Origin: Psychrobacillus vulpis
Lineage (GTDB): Bacteria > Bacillota > Bacilli > Bacillales_A > Planococcaceae
Length of the DNA: 64,000 nucleotides
Direction of reading: 5' to 3'
Assembly (NCBI RefSeq): GCF_006861825.1
Contig: NZ_VDGI01000001.1
Coordinates: 326,172-390,171 of the forward strand
Part shown: positions 32,826 to 42,683 of the stretch, piece by piece
Position numbering within the stretch: the first letter of the stretch is position 1
Layout of the letters: every line of letters begins with the position of its first letter
The notes under the pieces: generated by a model
The model's input: only the letters and a program-made list of their open reading frames with translations
What the model was told of the DNA's origin: nothing
Database searches by the model: none
Position numbers and translations under genes: made by a program

Positions 32826-32902
32826 ATATATCCCTCCCTCCTTTTTAATGTAAAAGAGTTCTTTTATAATGAACAGGACAGAAGTCCGAAAAAGGAGAAA
32901 AA

Positions 32903-33595
32903 ATGATGAAAAAAATTGAAGATTGTTTACTGCTTGAAGTTTACTTAAAAAATGAACATATCCAAAAACTTTTTACACATTGTGATCATCCATTTCAAAT
33001 TCGACGATACGAAGCAAAAGAAATTGTGTTACATGAAGGGGAAGCTATTGACGGCTTATATATTCAAATGTCTGGACGTACCAAAATAACGACGAGTGTT
33101 ATTACAGGAAAAGCATTATTACTTCGATTCTGTTCTGCCGTTTCCATTATGGGAGATATTGAGCTCCTTCAACACGTTGATGTACAGTCACAAGTTAGCA
33201 CGGAAGAACGAACAGATTTTATATTTCTCGATAAACAGTATGTTAAAAGTAATTTGCTACAAGAAGTTACTTTTTTACAAGAGCTTCTAAACCACATGTC
33301 TTACAAACTACAAACATGTACAACCGCTTCACGTATCAATTTACTTGTTTCAGTGGAGACTCGTTTTGCAAGTTACCTATGTACGACGAGAAACACTTCT
33401 AATCTGTTCGGGAAAGAAATTCACACAACTGATCATCACGAAATCGCTTCCCTTATCGGCACAACAACTCGCCACTTAAATCGTATTATCGATAAATTAA
33501 GTGTTACGAACACTATTCACAAAGACAAGAAACAAATCATCGTAGATGACTGGGAAGCTATCGAACGAATTGCCAATGGTTTAAGATATGAATAA
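32903..33595 (+). CDS. Crp/Fnr-family transcriptional regulator (YeiL-like)
   Basis: Regulator of 230 aa. N-terminal cyclic-nucleotide-binding-like barrel (RRYEAKEIVLHEGEAIDGLYIQMSGRTKI), dimer helix around LLQEVTFLQELLNHMSYKLQ, and a C-terminal winged helix with HHEIASLIGTTTRHLNRIIDKL. It lacks the N-terminal cysteines of Fnr, so it is not an iron-sulfur oxygen sensor of that type. AAAGGAG precedes two tandem ATG codons. It may control the divergent phosphatase gene; effector unknown. Confidence 0.88.
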   Translation: MMKKIEDCLLLEVYLKNEHIQKLFTHCDHPFQIRRYEAKEIVLHEGEAIDGLYIQMSGRTKITTSVITGKALLLRFCSAVSIMGDIELLQHVDVQSQVSTEERTDFIFLDKQYVKSNLLQEVTFLQELLNHMSYKLQTCTTASRINLLVSVETRFASYLCTTRNTSNLFGKEIHTTDHHEIASLIGTTTRHLNRIIDKLSVTNTIHKDKKQIIVDDWEAIERIANGLRYE

Positions 33596-33670
33596 AAGAG
33601 AGTGTGTTTTGAAAAAATTCTCATCAATGCACACTCTGCATGTTTTCCTAATCACTCATTTTACCATTCG

Positions 33671-35014
33671 TTAATGACGTAATATGTTCAAACCTAGGCT
33701 CTCCAACAAATCAAAATAGTTAGGACAAGTTTTAGATACACAACCCGGATCGTTTAATTGTATGCCTTCGACTTTTGAACCAATAAGCGCTAAGGACATA
33801 GCGACTCGATGATCATCATAAGTATTTAACAAAGCGGGCTTTGGTTTACTAGGATATACTTTTAAGCCATCTTTATATTCCTCTACTCTAACCCCAAGTC
33901 TAGTTAAAGATTCGCATATAACACTAATACGATCTGATTCGTGATGGCGTATATGTTCAACATCCTTAATCGTTATTGGCCCATTTGCAAATGGAGCGAT
34001 AGATGCCAATGTTAAAGTCTGATCGGACATCTCCCTCATAGAAATTTCGAATCCCCCTTTTAATTGGGCAACTCCTTCTAATTCAATAAAAGATGACCCC
34101 TTTGTTACTTTGCAGCCCATTTTTTCAAAAACATCTACCATTTTTATATCTGGCTGTCTTGTTTGATATGTTAGATTATTGATGCGAATTCTACCATTCG
34201 TCAATGCTGCAAGAGCAAGAAAGTAACAGGCTGTAGAGGCATCTGCCTCTAACTCTATTTCTTGTGGATTATAATGCGAAGGATGAACAATTATTTTATT
34301 TAGTTTATTATCATATTGCACATTAGCGCCGAATTGCTCCATTAATTGTAATGTTAAAATCACATATGCCTGCTGCACTATGTGATCCTTAATATTTACT
34401 GTGATCGTTTCTCTTGCATAAGGTGATGCTATAAGTAAGCCACTTATAAATTGGCTAGAAACCTTACCAGAAATGCTCACATTCCCCCCAACTAATTCTG
34501 TCCCCTTAATGGACAATGGATAGTAACCTTCATGATTCAAATACTCGATATCGGCACCAATTTCTTTCAAAGCGTCTATTAAATCTGAAATGGGTCTTTT
34601 ACTCATACTTTCACTAGCTTCAATTTCCCATATCCCTTTACTAGATATTGCTAATGCACCAGGTAAAAACCTTGCAACCGTACCTGCTGCCCCGATGTAT
34701 AAACTGCCTGTGTCCCATTCTCCGCCCTTACCGTCAACATAAGCTGTCTCATCTTGAATCTCTACATTTATTCCTAGTTTTCTCAAAGCATCTATACACC
34801 AATACGAATCGTCGCTTTTTAAAATACCTGTTATTTTTGATTTTCCATTAGCTAGAGCACTTATGATTAAAGCTCTATTTGTTAAACTTTTACTTCCACT
34901 AATCGTAAGATTTCCGTTTATCCTCTTTTCACTCGGTGATATTTCCATTATTTTTACTCCATTTAATAGTGTCCAAGGACTACGAGCTTTTATATCAAAA
35001 TCATTTTTTGGCAA
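33671..35014 (-). CDS. EPSP-synthase-like protein (AroA family), stand-alone
   Basis: Enolpyruvyl transferase of 447 aa. Conserved: SGSKSLTNRAL (substrate Lys, Ser, Arg), KRPISDLIDAL, the SSQ of SGKVSSQFI, the catalytic Asp in MSDQTLTLAS, YDDHRVAMSLAL and DPGCVSKTCPNYF. Altered: the usual GNxGT reads GAAGT, and the VKETDR motif reads HHESDR with His for Lys. It may be an active shikimate-pathway enzyme or a paralogue with changed substrate. It is not in an aro operon; a LysR gene is divergent. Start TTG at 35014 has AAGGAGGT; an ATG at 34948 also has GGAG. Confidence 0.8.
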   Translation of the reverse strand: MPKNDFDIKARSPWTLLNGVKIMEISPSEKRINGNLTISGSKSLTNRALIISALANGKSKITGILKSDDSYWCIDALRKLGINVEIQDETAYVDGKGGEWDTGSLYIGAAGTVARFLPGALAISSKGIWEIEASESMSKRPISDLIDALKEIGADIEYLNHEGYYPLSIKGTELVGGNVSISGKVSSQFISGLLIASPYARETITVNIKDHIVQQAYVILTLQLMEQFGANVQYDNKLNKIIVHPSHYNPQEIELEADASTACYFLALAALTNGRIRINNLTYQTRQPDIKMVDVFEKMGCKVTKGSSFIELEGVAQLKGGFEISMREMSDQTLTLASIAPFANGPITIKDVEHIRHHESDRISVICESLTRLGVRVEEYKDGLKVYPSKPKPALLNTYDDHRVAMSLALIGSKVEGIQLNDPGCVSKTCPNYFDLLESLGLNILRH

Positions 35015-35076
35015 TAGTAAGTACCTCCTTATTCCTAAAAACTAGTGTCTTTATTATAATGAAGAGACTAATATAA

Positions 35077-35096
35077 ATGAAATTCATATATTTCAT
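35077..35096. promoter_or_regulatory. LysR-type binding site candidate
   Basis: ATGAAAT and ATTTCAT separated by 6 bp form a perfect inverted repeat between the EPSP-synthase-like gene and the LysR gene, 26 bp before the LysR start. Confidence 0.55.
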
Positions 35097-35121
35097 AACA
35101 GCTATAGGTGGGATCTATACC

Positions 35122-35997
35122 ATGAACTTAGACTTGTATCATGTTTTTTATGTAACAGCACTAGAAAATAATTTCTCTAAAGCGGCAACAAAATTGTATA
35201 TTACTCAACCAAGTGTCAGTCATGCAATTAAACAGTTAGAAGAAAAACTAGGAGTACAATTATTTATTAGAACGTCAAAGGGAGTCGCAATAACTAATGA
35301 GGGGGAAACTTTGTTTGAATATATTCACAAAGTTTTTGGATTAATTGATACTGCCGAACAGAAAATTTCAGAGTTGAAAAATTTAGAAAGTGGACATGTC
35401 ACAATCGGAGGCAGTGATTCAACATGCAAACATTATTTACTACCCTATATACAAACGTTTCAAAATGAATTTCCGAATATCCAAATCAGGCTTCAACATG
35501 GCTCAACACCACAAATATTAGACAAATTGAATAACGGGCGAATTGATCTTGGTATCGTTCACTTGCCGATTAACGATAGTCAAATTCAACTAACTGAATT
35601 TTTAAGTATAAGCAGCACTTTTGTAGTTGGGGAAAAATATAAGGAGTTGGCTAATAAAAATATTTCTCTTGAAGAGATGCTAAACTATCCTATTATCTCT
35701 TTTTCAGAAACAAGTAGTTCTAGGAGCTTTCTTAATCAGTTATTTCTAAAACAGGGACTCAGTCTTAATCCTGAAATCGAGGTTGGAAGTGTAGAATTAC
35801 TAATAGAATGCGCAAAAATCGGTATGGGTATTGCATTTGTAACTAAAGAATTGGTTTCGAAAGAGTTATCAAAAGGTGAATTATTTGAAGTTTATTTAAA
35901 TGAAAAAATAGAAAAGAGGAATATTGGATTAGTAACTAGAAAAAATATTTCTTTATCTGTCGCAGCAGATAAGTTTTATAAACACTTATTAGATTGA
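35122..35997 (+). CDS. LysR-family transcriptional regulator
   Basis: Regulator of 291 aa. N-terminal winged helix-turn-helix: NLDLYHVFYVTALENNFSKAATKLYITQPSVSHAIKQLEEKLG; the C-terminal co-inducer domain is a periplasmic-binding-like fold (HVTIGGSDSTCKHYLLPYIQ). The start is the ATG at 35122 (MNLDLYHVFY), where LysR proteins normally begin; the longer frame from 35077 covers the predicted operator. It probably regulates the divergent EPSP-synthase-like gene. Co-inducer unknown. Confidence 0.9.
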   Translation: MNLDLYHVFYVTALENNFSKAATKLYITQPSVSHAIKQLEEKLGVQLFIRTSKGVAITNEGETLFEYIHKVFGLIDTAEQKISELKNLESGHVTIGGSDSTCKHYLLPYIQTFQNEFPNIQIRLQHGSTPQILDKLNNGRIDLGIVHLPINDSQIQLTEFLSISSTFVVGEKYKELANKNISLEEMLNYPIISFSETSSSRSFLNQLFLKQGLSLNPEIEVGSVELLIECAKIGMGIAFVTKELVSKELSKGELFEVYLNEKIEKRNIGLVTRKNISLSVAADKFYKHLLD

Positions 35998-36021
35998 CCG
36001 GTTATGATGTCAAAAAGAAGA

Positions 36022-36207
36022 TGGGACACCCCCAAAAAAATTGATTTTCGTTTCGGGTACGCTTTCCGCGGGCACGGCTCGAGCCTGTAGTCTCTCACTC
36101 GTGCTATTCCCGAAGGAGTCGACCCTACACTCCAATCAATTTTATAAAGTATCAGATTTTTATCGAAAATTTCCGTCAGTTTCTTTGAAATTTCTACTTA
36201 TGTCCCA
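36022..36207. repeat. Interspersed element with TGGGACA ends and GC-rich core
   Basis: TGGGACA (36022-36028) and TGTCCCA (36201-36207) bound about 186 bp. Inside are ATTGATT / AATCAAT arms and a core with TACGCTTTCCGCGGGC and CCCGAAGGAGTCG, a reverse-oriented variant of the GC-rich blocks near 7.7 kb. Non-coding. Confidence 0.6.
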
Positions 36208-36255
36208 GCCTCTTATTTATGAAATCACTTTCCATTTATCAGATCGTCAATATAC

Positions 36256-37164
36256 TCATTTGCTTTCATATGTATTTTTCTTATTGTCTACTACTCTTTG
36301 TTGTAGCAAAAATAATGCTAGACCTATTAATATGAGCATGATGCCTAAACCTTGTTGTAAAGAAATAACCTCATCCAAAATGTAATATGCAAGGATACAA
36401 GTTCCAATTGTTTCACCTAGTATACTCATAGAAATAACAGAGGTACTAAGCCATTTTAACAGCCAATTGAAAATTGTTTGCCCTAAAACCGTTGCAATAA
36501 ACGCTAATCCAATAAAGGACCACCACGTTTGTGCAGAATAATTAACGAATGGTGCTTGTTGACCGAATGCAAATATGCTTAAAAATAATGCACTACTCGC
36601 ATAACCGATAATTGAATATGGGACAAGAGATAGCTCTTTACGAACATGCTGCCCAACGAAGAAATAAGCTGTAATGATACCTGCTGCAATAAAGGCTAAT
36701 ACATCACCAAATAGAGCTTGCCCACTAACTTGAAAGTCTTGCCATCCAATAACGACGCTCCCACCAATAGCTACAAGACATCCTATTACAGCCCCTTTAC
36801 TGAAGCGCTCTTTAAATAGAAAATAGCCACCAACCATTGAAAAGAGTGGCTGTAAAGTAACAATGACAGTAGAGCTAGCTACAGAGGTGTAGTTTAATGA
36901 TTCAAACCACAATACATAATGGACTGCTAGAAATAAGCCAGATAATAATCCAAGTCCCCATTGTTTTTTAGATAGCGAATATATCTCCTGTCTACTCTCT
37001 TTGTTTATTAATAAAAATGGTAAAAGTATTATTGCTGCAAAAAACATTCGATAGAACGCCGTAATCGTCGAAGGTGCATCTGCTAACTTCACAAAAATTG
37101 CTGAGGTAGATAGTGCAAACACACCAAAAAATAAAGCAGCGTATGAGATAAATGGTGATTTCAA
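36256..37164 (-). CDS. EamA/DMT-family transporter
   Basis: Membrane protein of 302 aa with ten helices in two EamA repeats; the first ends around FNYTSVASSTVIVTLQPLFSM-type sequence and the second around VISMSILGETIGTCILAYYIL. DMT permeases export amino acids or metabolites. Start TTG at 37164 behind AGGAGG. The divergent XRE-cupin gene 165 bp away likely regulates it. Substrate unknown. Confidence 0.88.
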   Translation of the reverse strand: MKSPFISYAALFFGVFALSTSAIFVKLADAPSTITAFYRMFFAAIILLPFLLINKESRQEIYSLSKKQWGLGLLSGLFLAVHYVLWFESLNYTSVASSTVIVTLQPLFSMVGGYFLFKERFSKGAVIGCLVAIGGSVVIGWQDFQVSGQALFGDVLAFIAAGIITAYFFVGQHVRKELSLVPYSIIGYASSALFLSIFAFGQQAPFVNYSAQTWWSFIGLAFIATVLGQTIFNWLLKWLSTSVISMSILGETIGTCILAYYILDEVISLQQGLGIMLILIGLALFLLQQRVVDNKKNTYESK

Positions 37165-37329
37165 TCCCTTAGCCTCCTAAAACTTTGTTTACAATAATAA
37201 AAATAGTGCAATATAATGTATAAAATTAGTATAAAGTTTTTGCACAATGAAAGACATCTTTTTTCTCTTTGTTTAGTAAGTTAGCACAAAAAAGCTTAAA
37301 CACACATTATTTTAGAAAGGAGTTTTACT

Positions 37330-37890
37330 ATGATCAATCATCGACTTGGCCAAACTGTATTAAGCTACCGAAAGAAAAATGGTATGACAATTCGTGAATT
37401 TGCCGATTATGCTGGAATTAGCACCTCGCTCATTAGCCAACTGGAAAGAGGACAAGCAAATCCCTCATTAAGTGTGTTAGAACTAGTTGCACGAGCATTA
37501 AATGTACCACTTTTTACGCTTTTCATTCATGACATTGATACGGATTCACTTATTTCGAGAAAACAAGACCGGAAGAAAGTCTATCGTGAAAATAGTGACC
37601 ATATTGTCTATGATGTGTTAACGCCAGATTTTATGAAAGCACATATTGAGCTTTTAATGATGGATTTAAATGCACACGCATGTACTACTGAAAGTCACTA
37701 CTCTCATGACAATAAAGAAGAAATTGCTGTAGTGATGAGAGGAGAGGCGTATGTTGAACTGGAAGGTATCGAATATTTCTTAGAGGAAGGGGATGTTGTC
37801 CGCATTCCACCAAATGTGAAGCATCGTTTTTTGAACAAGAGCGAGCAATCAAACCATATTTTATTCGTTCTAACTCCAACACTAGTTTAA
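37330..37890 (+). CDS. XRE-family regulator with cupin domain
   Basis: Regulator of 186 aa with an N-terminal XRE helix-turn-helix (MTIREFADYAGISTSLISQLERGQANPSL) and a C-terminal cupin (SHDNKEEIAVVMRGEAYVEL, EEGDVVRIPPNVKHRFLNKS). AGAAAGGAG precedes the ATG. It belongs to the same class as the protein at 27581-28135. Candidate targets are the divergent EamA transporter and the MFS gene 100 bp downstream. Confidence 0.9.
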   Translation: MINHRLGQTVLSYRKKNGMTIREFADYAGISTSLISQLERGQANPSLSVLELVARALNVPLFTLFIHDIDTDSLISRKQDRKKVYRENSDHIVYDVLTPDFMKAHIELLMMDLNAHACTTESHYSHDNKEEIAVVMRGEAYVELEGIEYFLEEGDVVRIPPNVKHRFLNKSEQSNHILFVLTPTLV

Positions 37891-37990
37891 ATGGCACCTT
37901 TTTCTAATAGAGAAACTAAGATAAAATTAGGAATTGTATGGATAATGAAAATATACAATACATAAGTTACTTGGAAAGGGGAACTAAGTA

Positions 37991-39340
37991 ATGTCGCATG
38001 ATAGCACTAAATCAAAAGATTTAGAGAGTCAACCAGCTTGGTTAAAAAGTTACATTGATTCTCCAGAAAAGCAAAGACAATTATATCGTCGGACGTTGAT
38101 CATCGTTGTTATTTCACAAATTTTTGGCGGTGCTGGACTTGCTGCTGGAGCAACGGTAGGAGCACTTCTAGCGCAAGAAATGCTAGGTACAGACAGTTTT
38201 GCGGGGATTCCGGTGGCATTGATCACTTTCGGTTCTGCTGGGGCAGCACTTCTTGTAGGGCGACTATCTCAACGTTTTGGACGACGTTTTGGACTCGCAG
38301 CAGGATTTTTGGCTGGCGGGATTGGTGCAGTTGGGATAGTGATTTCAGCCACAACCAATAATATTCTTCTTCTTTTTGCATCACTACTAATCTACGGTGC
38401 TGGGACTGCTACAAACCTGCAAGCACGCTATGCAGGTACAGATTTAGCAAAGCCTAAACAGCGTGCAACTGCAGTAAGTATCGCAATGGTATCAACCACA
38501 TTTGGTGCTGTTGCAGGGCCAAATCTGGTTGAGGTGATGGGTGGATTTGCTGTATCCATCGGCGTCCCTGCTCTTACAGGCCCGTTTATTTTAGCAGCAG
38601 CTGCCTTTATACTTGCTGGTTTAGTTATTCTAATTTTACTTCGTCCAGATCCTTTTAATGTAGCGAAAGCAATTACTGAAGCGAATGAAGCGAAAAATAA
38701 TAAACAATTAGATACACATTCCAATACACAAACTAATAACAAATCAGGAATTGTTGTAGGAGCTACAGTAATGGTCTTAACACAAATTGTCATGGTTGCA
38801 ATTATGACAATGACCCCTGTACATATGATGCATCATGGACATAACTTGAAAGAGGTTGGATTGGTAATTGGCTTCCATATAGGTGCAATGTACCTGCCGT
38901 CACTCATAACCGGAATCCTCGTAGACAAAATTGGTCGGACTGCTATGGCAACAGTTGCCGGTGCCACATTACTTCTTGCTGGTGTTATAGCTGCTATTGC
39001 ACCTACTGATTCCATGCTTGTACTTATCGTCGCTCTCTCTTTGCTCGGTATTGGTTGGAATTTTGGATTAATTAGTGGCACAGCGCTCATCGTAGATTCA
39101 ACCAATCTATCTTCTCGTGCAAAGACACAAGGAACTGTTGATGTCTTAATAGCTTTGTCAGGGGCCTCTGGTGGAGCACTATCTGGCATGGTCGTAGCTC
39201 ATTCCAGTTATACAACACTCTCACTGACTGGAGGTATTCTTTCCTTATTGCTTATCCCAGTCGTTATTTGGTCTCGGAGTAAAAGAGAAACGGTTTCAGA
39301 GAAGGCTGTTGCCCAACCATCTCAGGAAACTGGCAGTTGA
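37991..39340 (+). CDS. MFS transporter
   Basis: Major-facilitator exporter of 449 aa with twelve helices. The loop between TM2 and TM3 is GRLSQRFGRRFGLAAG, the family motif A, and the second half has DKIGRTAMA at the matching place. The long central loop contains KNNKQLDTHSNTQTNNK. GGAAAGGGG precedes the ATG. Specificity unknown. Same direction as the XRE gene upstream, so possibly controlled by it. A histidine-rich patch (HMMHHGH) follows TM7. Confidence 0.88.
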   Translation: MSHDSTKSKDLESQPAWLKSYIDSPEKQRQLYRRTLIIVVISQIFGGAGLAAGATVGALLAQEMLGTDSFAGIPVALITFGSAGAALLVGRLSQRFGRRFGLAAGFLAGGIGAVGIVISATTNNILLLFASLLIYGAGTATNLQARYAGTDLAKPKQRATAVSIAMVSTTFGAVAGPNLVEVMGGFAVSIGVPALTGPFILAAAAFILAGLVILILLRPDPFNVAKAITEANEAKNNKQLDTHSNTQTNNKSGIVVGATVMVLTQIVMVAIMTMTPVHMMHHGHNLKEVGLVIGFHIGAMYLPSLITGILVDKIGRTAMATVAGATLLLAGVIAAIAPTDSMLVLIVALSLLGIGWNFGLISGTALIVDSTNLSSRAKTQGTVDVLIALSGASGGALSGMVVAHSSYTTLSLTGGILSLLLIPVVIWSRSKRETVSEKAVAQPSQETGS

Positions 39341-39458
39341 CAGGACTGAAGATGATAATAAAAGAGAGCAATTAGATAGCCTCTTCTTTATTCTTCTAAC
39401 TCCTTTCTAACGAGTTCCTATACTTTGAATAAAATATAGTGAGATCCTTAAAGCAAAA

Positions 39459-39496
39459 GCCCTGCAAGATGACGTATCATCTTGCAGGGCTTTTCG
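39459..39496. terminator. Strong bidirectional terminator between the MFS and RND genes
   Basis: AAAAGCCCTGCAAGATGA / TCATCTTGCAGGGCTTTT stem with a 4-nt loop. Confidence 0.95.
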
Positions 39497-39497
39497 A

Positions 39498-42400
39498 TTA
39501 GTTCTCTTCTACTTCTTTACGGTTTTTCTTGAATATTTTTGATAATATTTCGTAAACGATTGGTACAACGATTAATGTTAATAATGTTGAACTTATTAAA
39601 CCGCCAATTACTGTAATACCAAGACCTTTCGAGATTAAACCGCCACCGCCGCCTGATCCAATTGCTAATGGAATCAACGCACCGATTGTTGCGATTGCCG
39701 TCATTAAAATTGGACGGAGACGCGTTGCACCAGCTTCTAGAATTGCTTCACGCATATTCATACCATCACGTTCCATATGAATAATACGGTCTACAAGTAC
39801 GATGGCGTTCGTTACAACAATACCGATTAACATTAATAGACCCATCATGACAGATACAGAGATTGTTTCACCAGCGATTAATAAACCAACAAATGAACCA
39901 ATTACTGCAAATGGTAACGAGAATAGAATTGCGAATGGCGCAACACCTTCACGGAATGTTACCACAAGGATAAAGTACACGATTGCGATTGCCGCAAGCA
40001 TTGCTACTATGAGTTGTGTAAATGTTTCCGTCATATCTGCAGCTACTCCAGCAACGCCAATTGTAACACCTTTAGGTAAATCTAATTTATCAATTGCTTT
40101 ATCTACCTCAGATGTTGCCTTGGAAATATCATCACCAATGATTGTTCCTGAAACTGTTGCAAAGTATTCACCTTTACTTCGAGCAAGTGTATTTAACGTT
40201 GTACCCTTCTCAACTTTTACAAGGTCAGAAAGCTTCATTGTCGTACCAAGTGCTGTTGGTACTTCAGTTACTAAAATATCATCAATTGATTTTGGTTGTG
40301 CAGCTTGTTCTTGCTGAACGATAACTTCTAATGTGTTACCGTCTTTTTCAACCGTTGTTAATACATCTTGCGTTTTCGTTGGATTTAACATCATAACGAT
40401 TTGACCAGTTGTTAAACCATACTGTAGTAATTCATCTTGTGTTACTTTGAATGTATATTCAACGTACGCTTCTTCTGCACTAGAAGAAACTTTTTCTAAG
40501 CCTTTATTTTCATTCATAACGCCTTCTACCATTTTTACAGCTTCATTTAGTTTATCTAAATCCTCACTGTAGAAAGTGTAGCTAACTTGATCAGTAGGCG
40601 CAGACATAGAAGTGAAGTTTTGGCTTTTCCACTCACCTGTTTGGCCAATATTGAATACATAGTCTTCAATTTCCGTACGTACTTCTGGGAAGTCCTTCAT
40701 TTCTGGGTCAAAGATTAGGTACATTAAAGCACCACCAGCTCCTCCACCCATCATAGCAGTCATCTCATCGCCGCTCTCCGTTACGGATAATTGAACAATA
40801 TCAATATCATCACGCTTTAATAACTCTTGTTCTACCACTTCAATGTTTGCTAATGTATCATCCATTAGCTCGCCTGCTTCTGGTGTGTACGTTAAGTACA
40901 TCACTTTTTCTTCTTCACTACCCATGAAGCTTAAACCGATTAATGGTGTTAATGCCACACTTCCTGCTAATAAAACAATAGCAATTAAAGAAGTAATGAC
41001 TTTATGATTTAGAGTCCAGCCAAGGATCCCTCTGTACCCTTTCGCTAATTTACCCGCTTCTTTATGACTACTTTCTGTTTTCTCACTATATAACTTCTTC
41101 TTAAATAAGAAGTGAGATAATGCAGGAACAATTGTAATTGCAACAATTAATGATGCACCTAACGCAAACGTCATCGTTAACGCGAACGGCATGAACAGCT
41201 CTCCTACCATACCACCAACGAAGATAAGCGGTGCAAATACCGCAACGGTTACTAATGTTGAGGACATGATAGGCTTGAACATTTCAATAGTCGCTTCTCG
41301 TACAAGTGCTCTCCCTGTCAACTTCTCCGTTTTTAAATGTAGTCGACGATAAATATTTTCCACTACTACGATGGAGTCATCGATTACACGACCGATGGCA
41401 ACCGTGATCGCTCCAAGTGTCATCATATTTAACGTAATGTCCATCCAATTTAATAGCAGCAAAGCCATGAAAATCGAAACTGGAATGGAAACAATTGAAA
41501 TAATGGTAGATTTGAAATCACGTAAGAATAAAAGAATGATTAATACAGCGATTAAACCACCGAAAACTGCTTTTTCAATCATTGTGGCAACCGATTTTTC
41601 AATTGGAGCACCTTGGTCTAGTGATACATCGATGACAAGACCATCGATCTTTGCCTCTTCTTCCTCGATTAACTTCTTCACATCATTTACAACATCCACT
41701 GTGTTCGCTTGTTGCCCTTTAACAATTTGAATGGCAATCGCATTTTCACCATTTGTACGTGAAACTGATTGTACTTTACCTACTACTTCAACTGTAGCAA
41801 TGTCGCTAAGTTTCACAAATGGCGATGGATTTGTTTCTGATGGTGTTACAGGAATAAGCATTCCTTTTAATTCATCAGCTGTCATGAACTTTCCATCCAC
41901 TGCTACAGCTTGTTCACCTTCTTCAAACTCATAAAGACCTAATGAAACAGCTAGATCACTTGCCTGAATCATTTGCTTAACCGCATCTTCTGTTATGCCA
42001 AGTTCAGCCATTTTTGCTTCGTTATATGTCAGTTCCACTTCTTCAATGTGCTGACCTGTAATAGTTGCAGAAGCTACACCATCTATTTTCTCCATTTTTG
42101 GAAGGATAATATCCTCTACTGTTGACGTTAAATCCACAATATCTTCCGTCTTACTACTTATACTTAACGCAACAACTGGCATCATATTCATGCTAATAGC
42201 TGTAATTGTTGGAGCTTGTGCCCCTTCTGGTAAAGTCACAGCATCTAAAGCAGACGACAAAGCACGCTTTGCTTCGTCCATATCTATACCATACTCGTAC
42301 TCTACTTGAATACTTGCCATATTAGAATATGAATTAGAATATACAGCTTTCACGTTCTCTAGATTGTCTACGGCTTTTTCTAATGGAATGGATACATCTT

Positions 42401-42584
42401 CCATCACTTGCTCAGGAGTTGCTCCAGGATATACACCCATTACCATTAAGTAAGGAATCGAAATATCTGGCAGCGTCTCTGTTTTCATTTGAGTACCCGA
42501 GTAAATTCCAGATACTGTAATTATAATTGTAAGCAACCATACTGCTAATTTATTTTTCAGGACAAAATTTACTAAACCTTTCAC
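39498..42584 (-). CDS. swrC: RND-family efflux pump (SwrC-like)
   Basis: Inner-membrane RND transporter of 1028 aa with twelve helices and two large extracellular loops. The proton-relay pair is in AIGRVIDDSIVVVENIYRRL (TM4), and GVYPGATPEQVMEDVSIPLEK and the repeated second half are standard for AcrB-type proteins. B. subtilis SwrC (YerP) exports surfactin and starts with a very similar NFVLKNKFAVWL segment. The start is GTG at 42584 with GGTAGGTG before it; a TTG at 42620 is less likely. Divergent TetR gene and perfect palindrome match the yerO/yerP arrangement. Confidence 0.93.
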   Translation of the reverse strand: MKGLVNFVLKNKLAVWLLTIIITVSGIYSGTQMKTETLPDISIPYLMVMGVYPGATPEQVMEDVSIPLEKAVDNLENVKAVYSNSYSNMASIQVEYEYGIDMDEAKRALSSALDAVTLPEGAQAPTITAISMNMMPVVALSISSKTEDIVDLTSTVEDIILPKMEKIDGVASATITGQHIEEVELTYNEAKMAELGITEDAVKQMIQASDLAVSLGLYEFEEGEQAVAVDGKFMTADELKGMLIPVTPSETNPSPFVKLSDIATVEVVGKVQSVSRTNGENAIAIQIVKGQQANTVDVVNDVKKLIEEEEAKIDGLVIDVSLDQGAPIEKSVATMIEKAVFGGLIAVLIILLFLRDFKSTIISIVSIPVSIFMALLLLNWMDITLNMMTLGAITVAIGRVIDDSIVVVENIYRRLHLKTEKLTGRALVREATIEMFKPIMSSTLVTVAVFAPLIFVGGMVGELFMPFALTMTFALGASLIVAITIVPALSHFLFKKKLYSEKTESSHKEAGKLAKGYRGILGWTLNHKVITSLIAIVLLAGSVALTPLIGLSFMGSEEEKVMYLTYTPEAGELMDDTLANIEVVEQELLKRDDIDIVQLSVTESGDEMTAMMGGGAGGALMYLIFDPEMKDFPEVRTEIEDYVFNIGQTGEWKSQNFTSMSAPTDQVSYTFYSEDLDKLNEAVKMVEGVMNENKGLEKVSSSAEEAYVEYTFKVTQDELLQYGLTTGQIVMMLNPTKTQDVLTTVEKDGNTLEVIVQQEQAAQPKSIDDILVTEVPTALGTTMKLSDLVKVEKGTTLNTLARSKGEYFATVSGTIIGDDISKATSEVDKAIDKLDLPKGVTIGVAGVAADMTETFTQLIVAMLAAIAIVYFILVVTFREGVAPFAILFSLPFAVIGSFVGLLIAGETISVSVMMGLLMLIGIVVTNAIVLVDRIIHMERDGMNMREAILEAGATRLRPILMTAIATIGALIPLAIGSGGGGGLISKGLGITVIGGLISSTLLTLIVVPIVYEILSKIFKKNRKEVEEN

Positions 42585-42631
42585 TCTAGCACCTACCCTT
42601 AATTGACTTATCGGACTCAATTATTTATAAT

Positions 42632-42649
42632 AATGACTAATTAGTCATT
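42632..42649. promoter_or_regulatory. TetR operator, perfect 18-bp palindrome
   Basis: AATGACTAATTAGTCATT lies between the RND pump and TetR genes, 35 bp before the TetR start. It is a perfect palindrome and the natural binding site of the TetR protein. Confidence 0.85.
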
Positions 42650-42683
42650 TGTCAACGAAAGTACTTAGGAGCGATAAAATAAA

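Noticed and set aside
35077-35121. N-terminal extension of the LysR protein
   Set aside because: LysR proteins begin with the MNLDLYHVF-type helix; the extension coincides with a likely operator.
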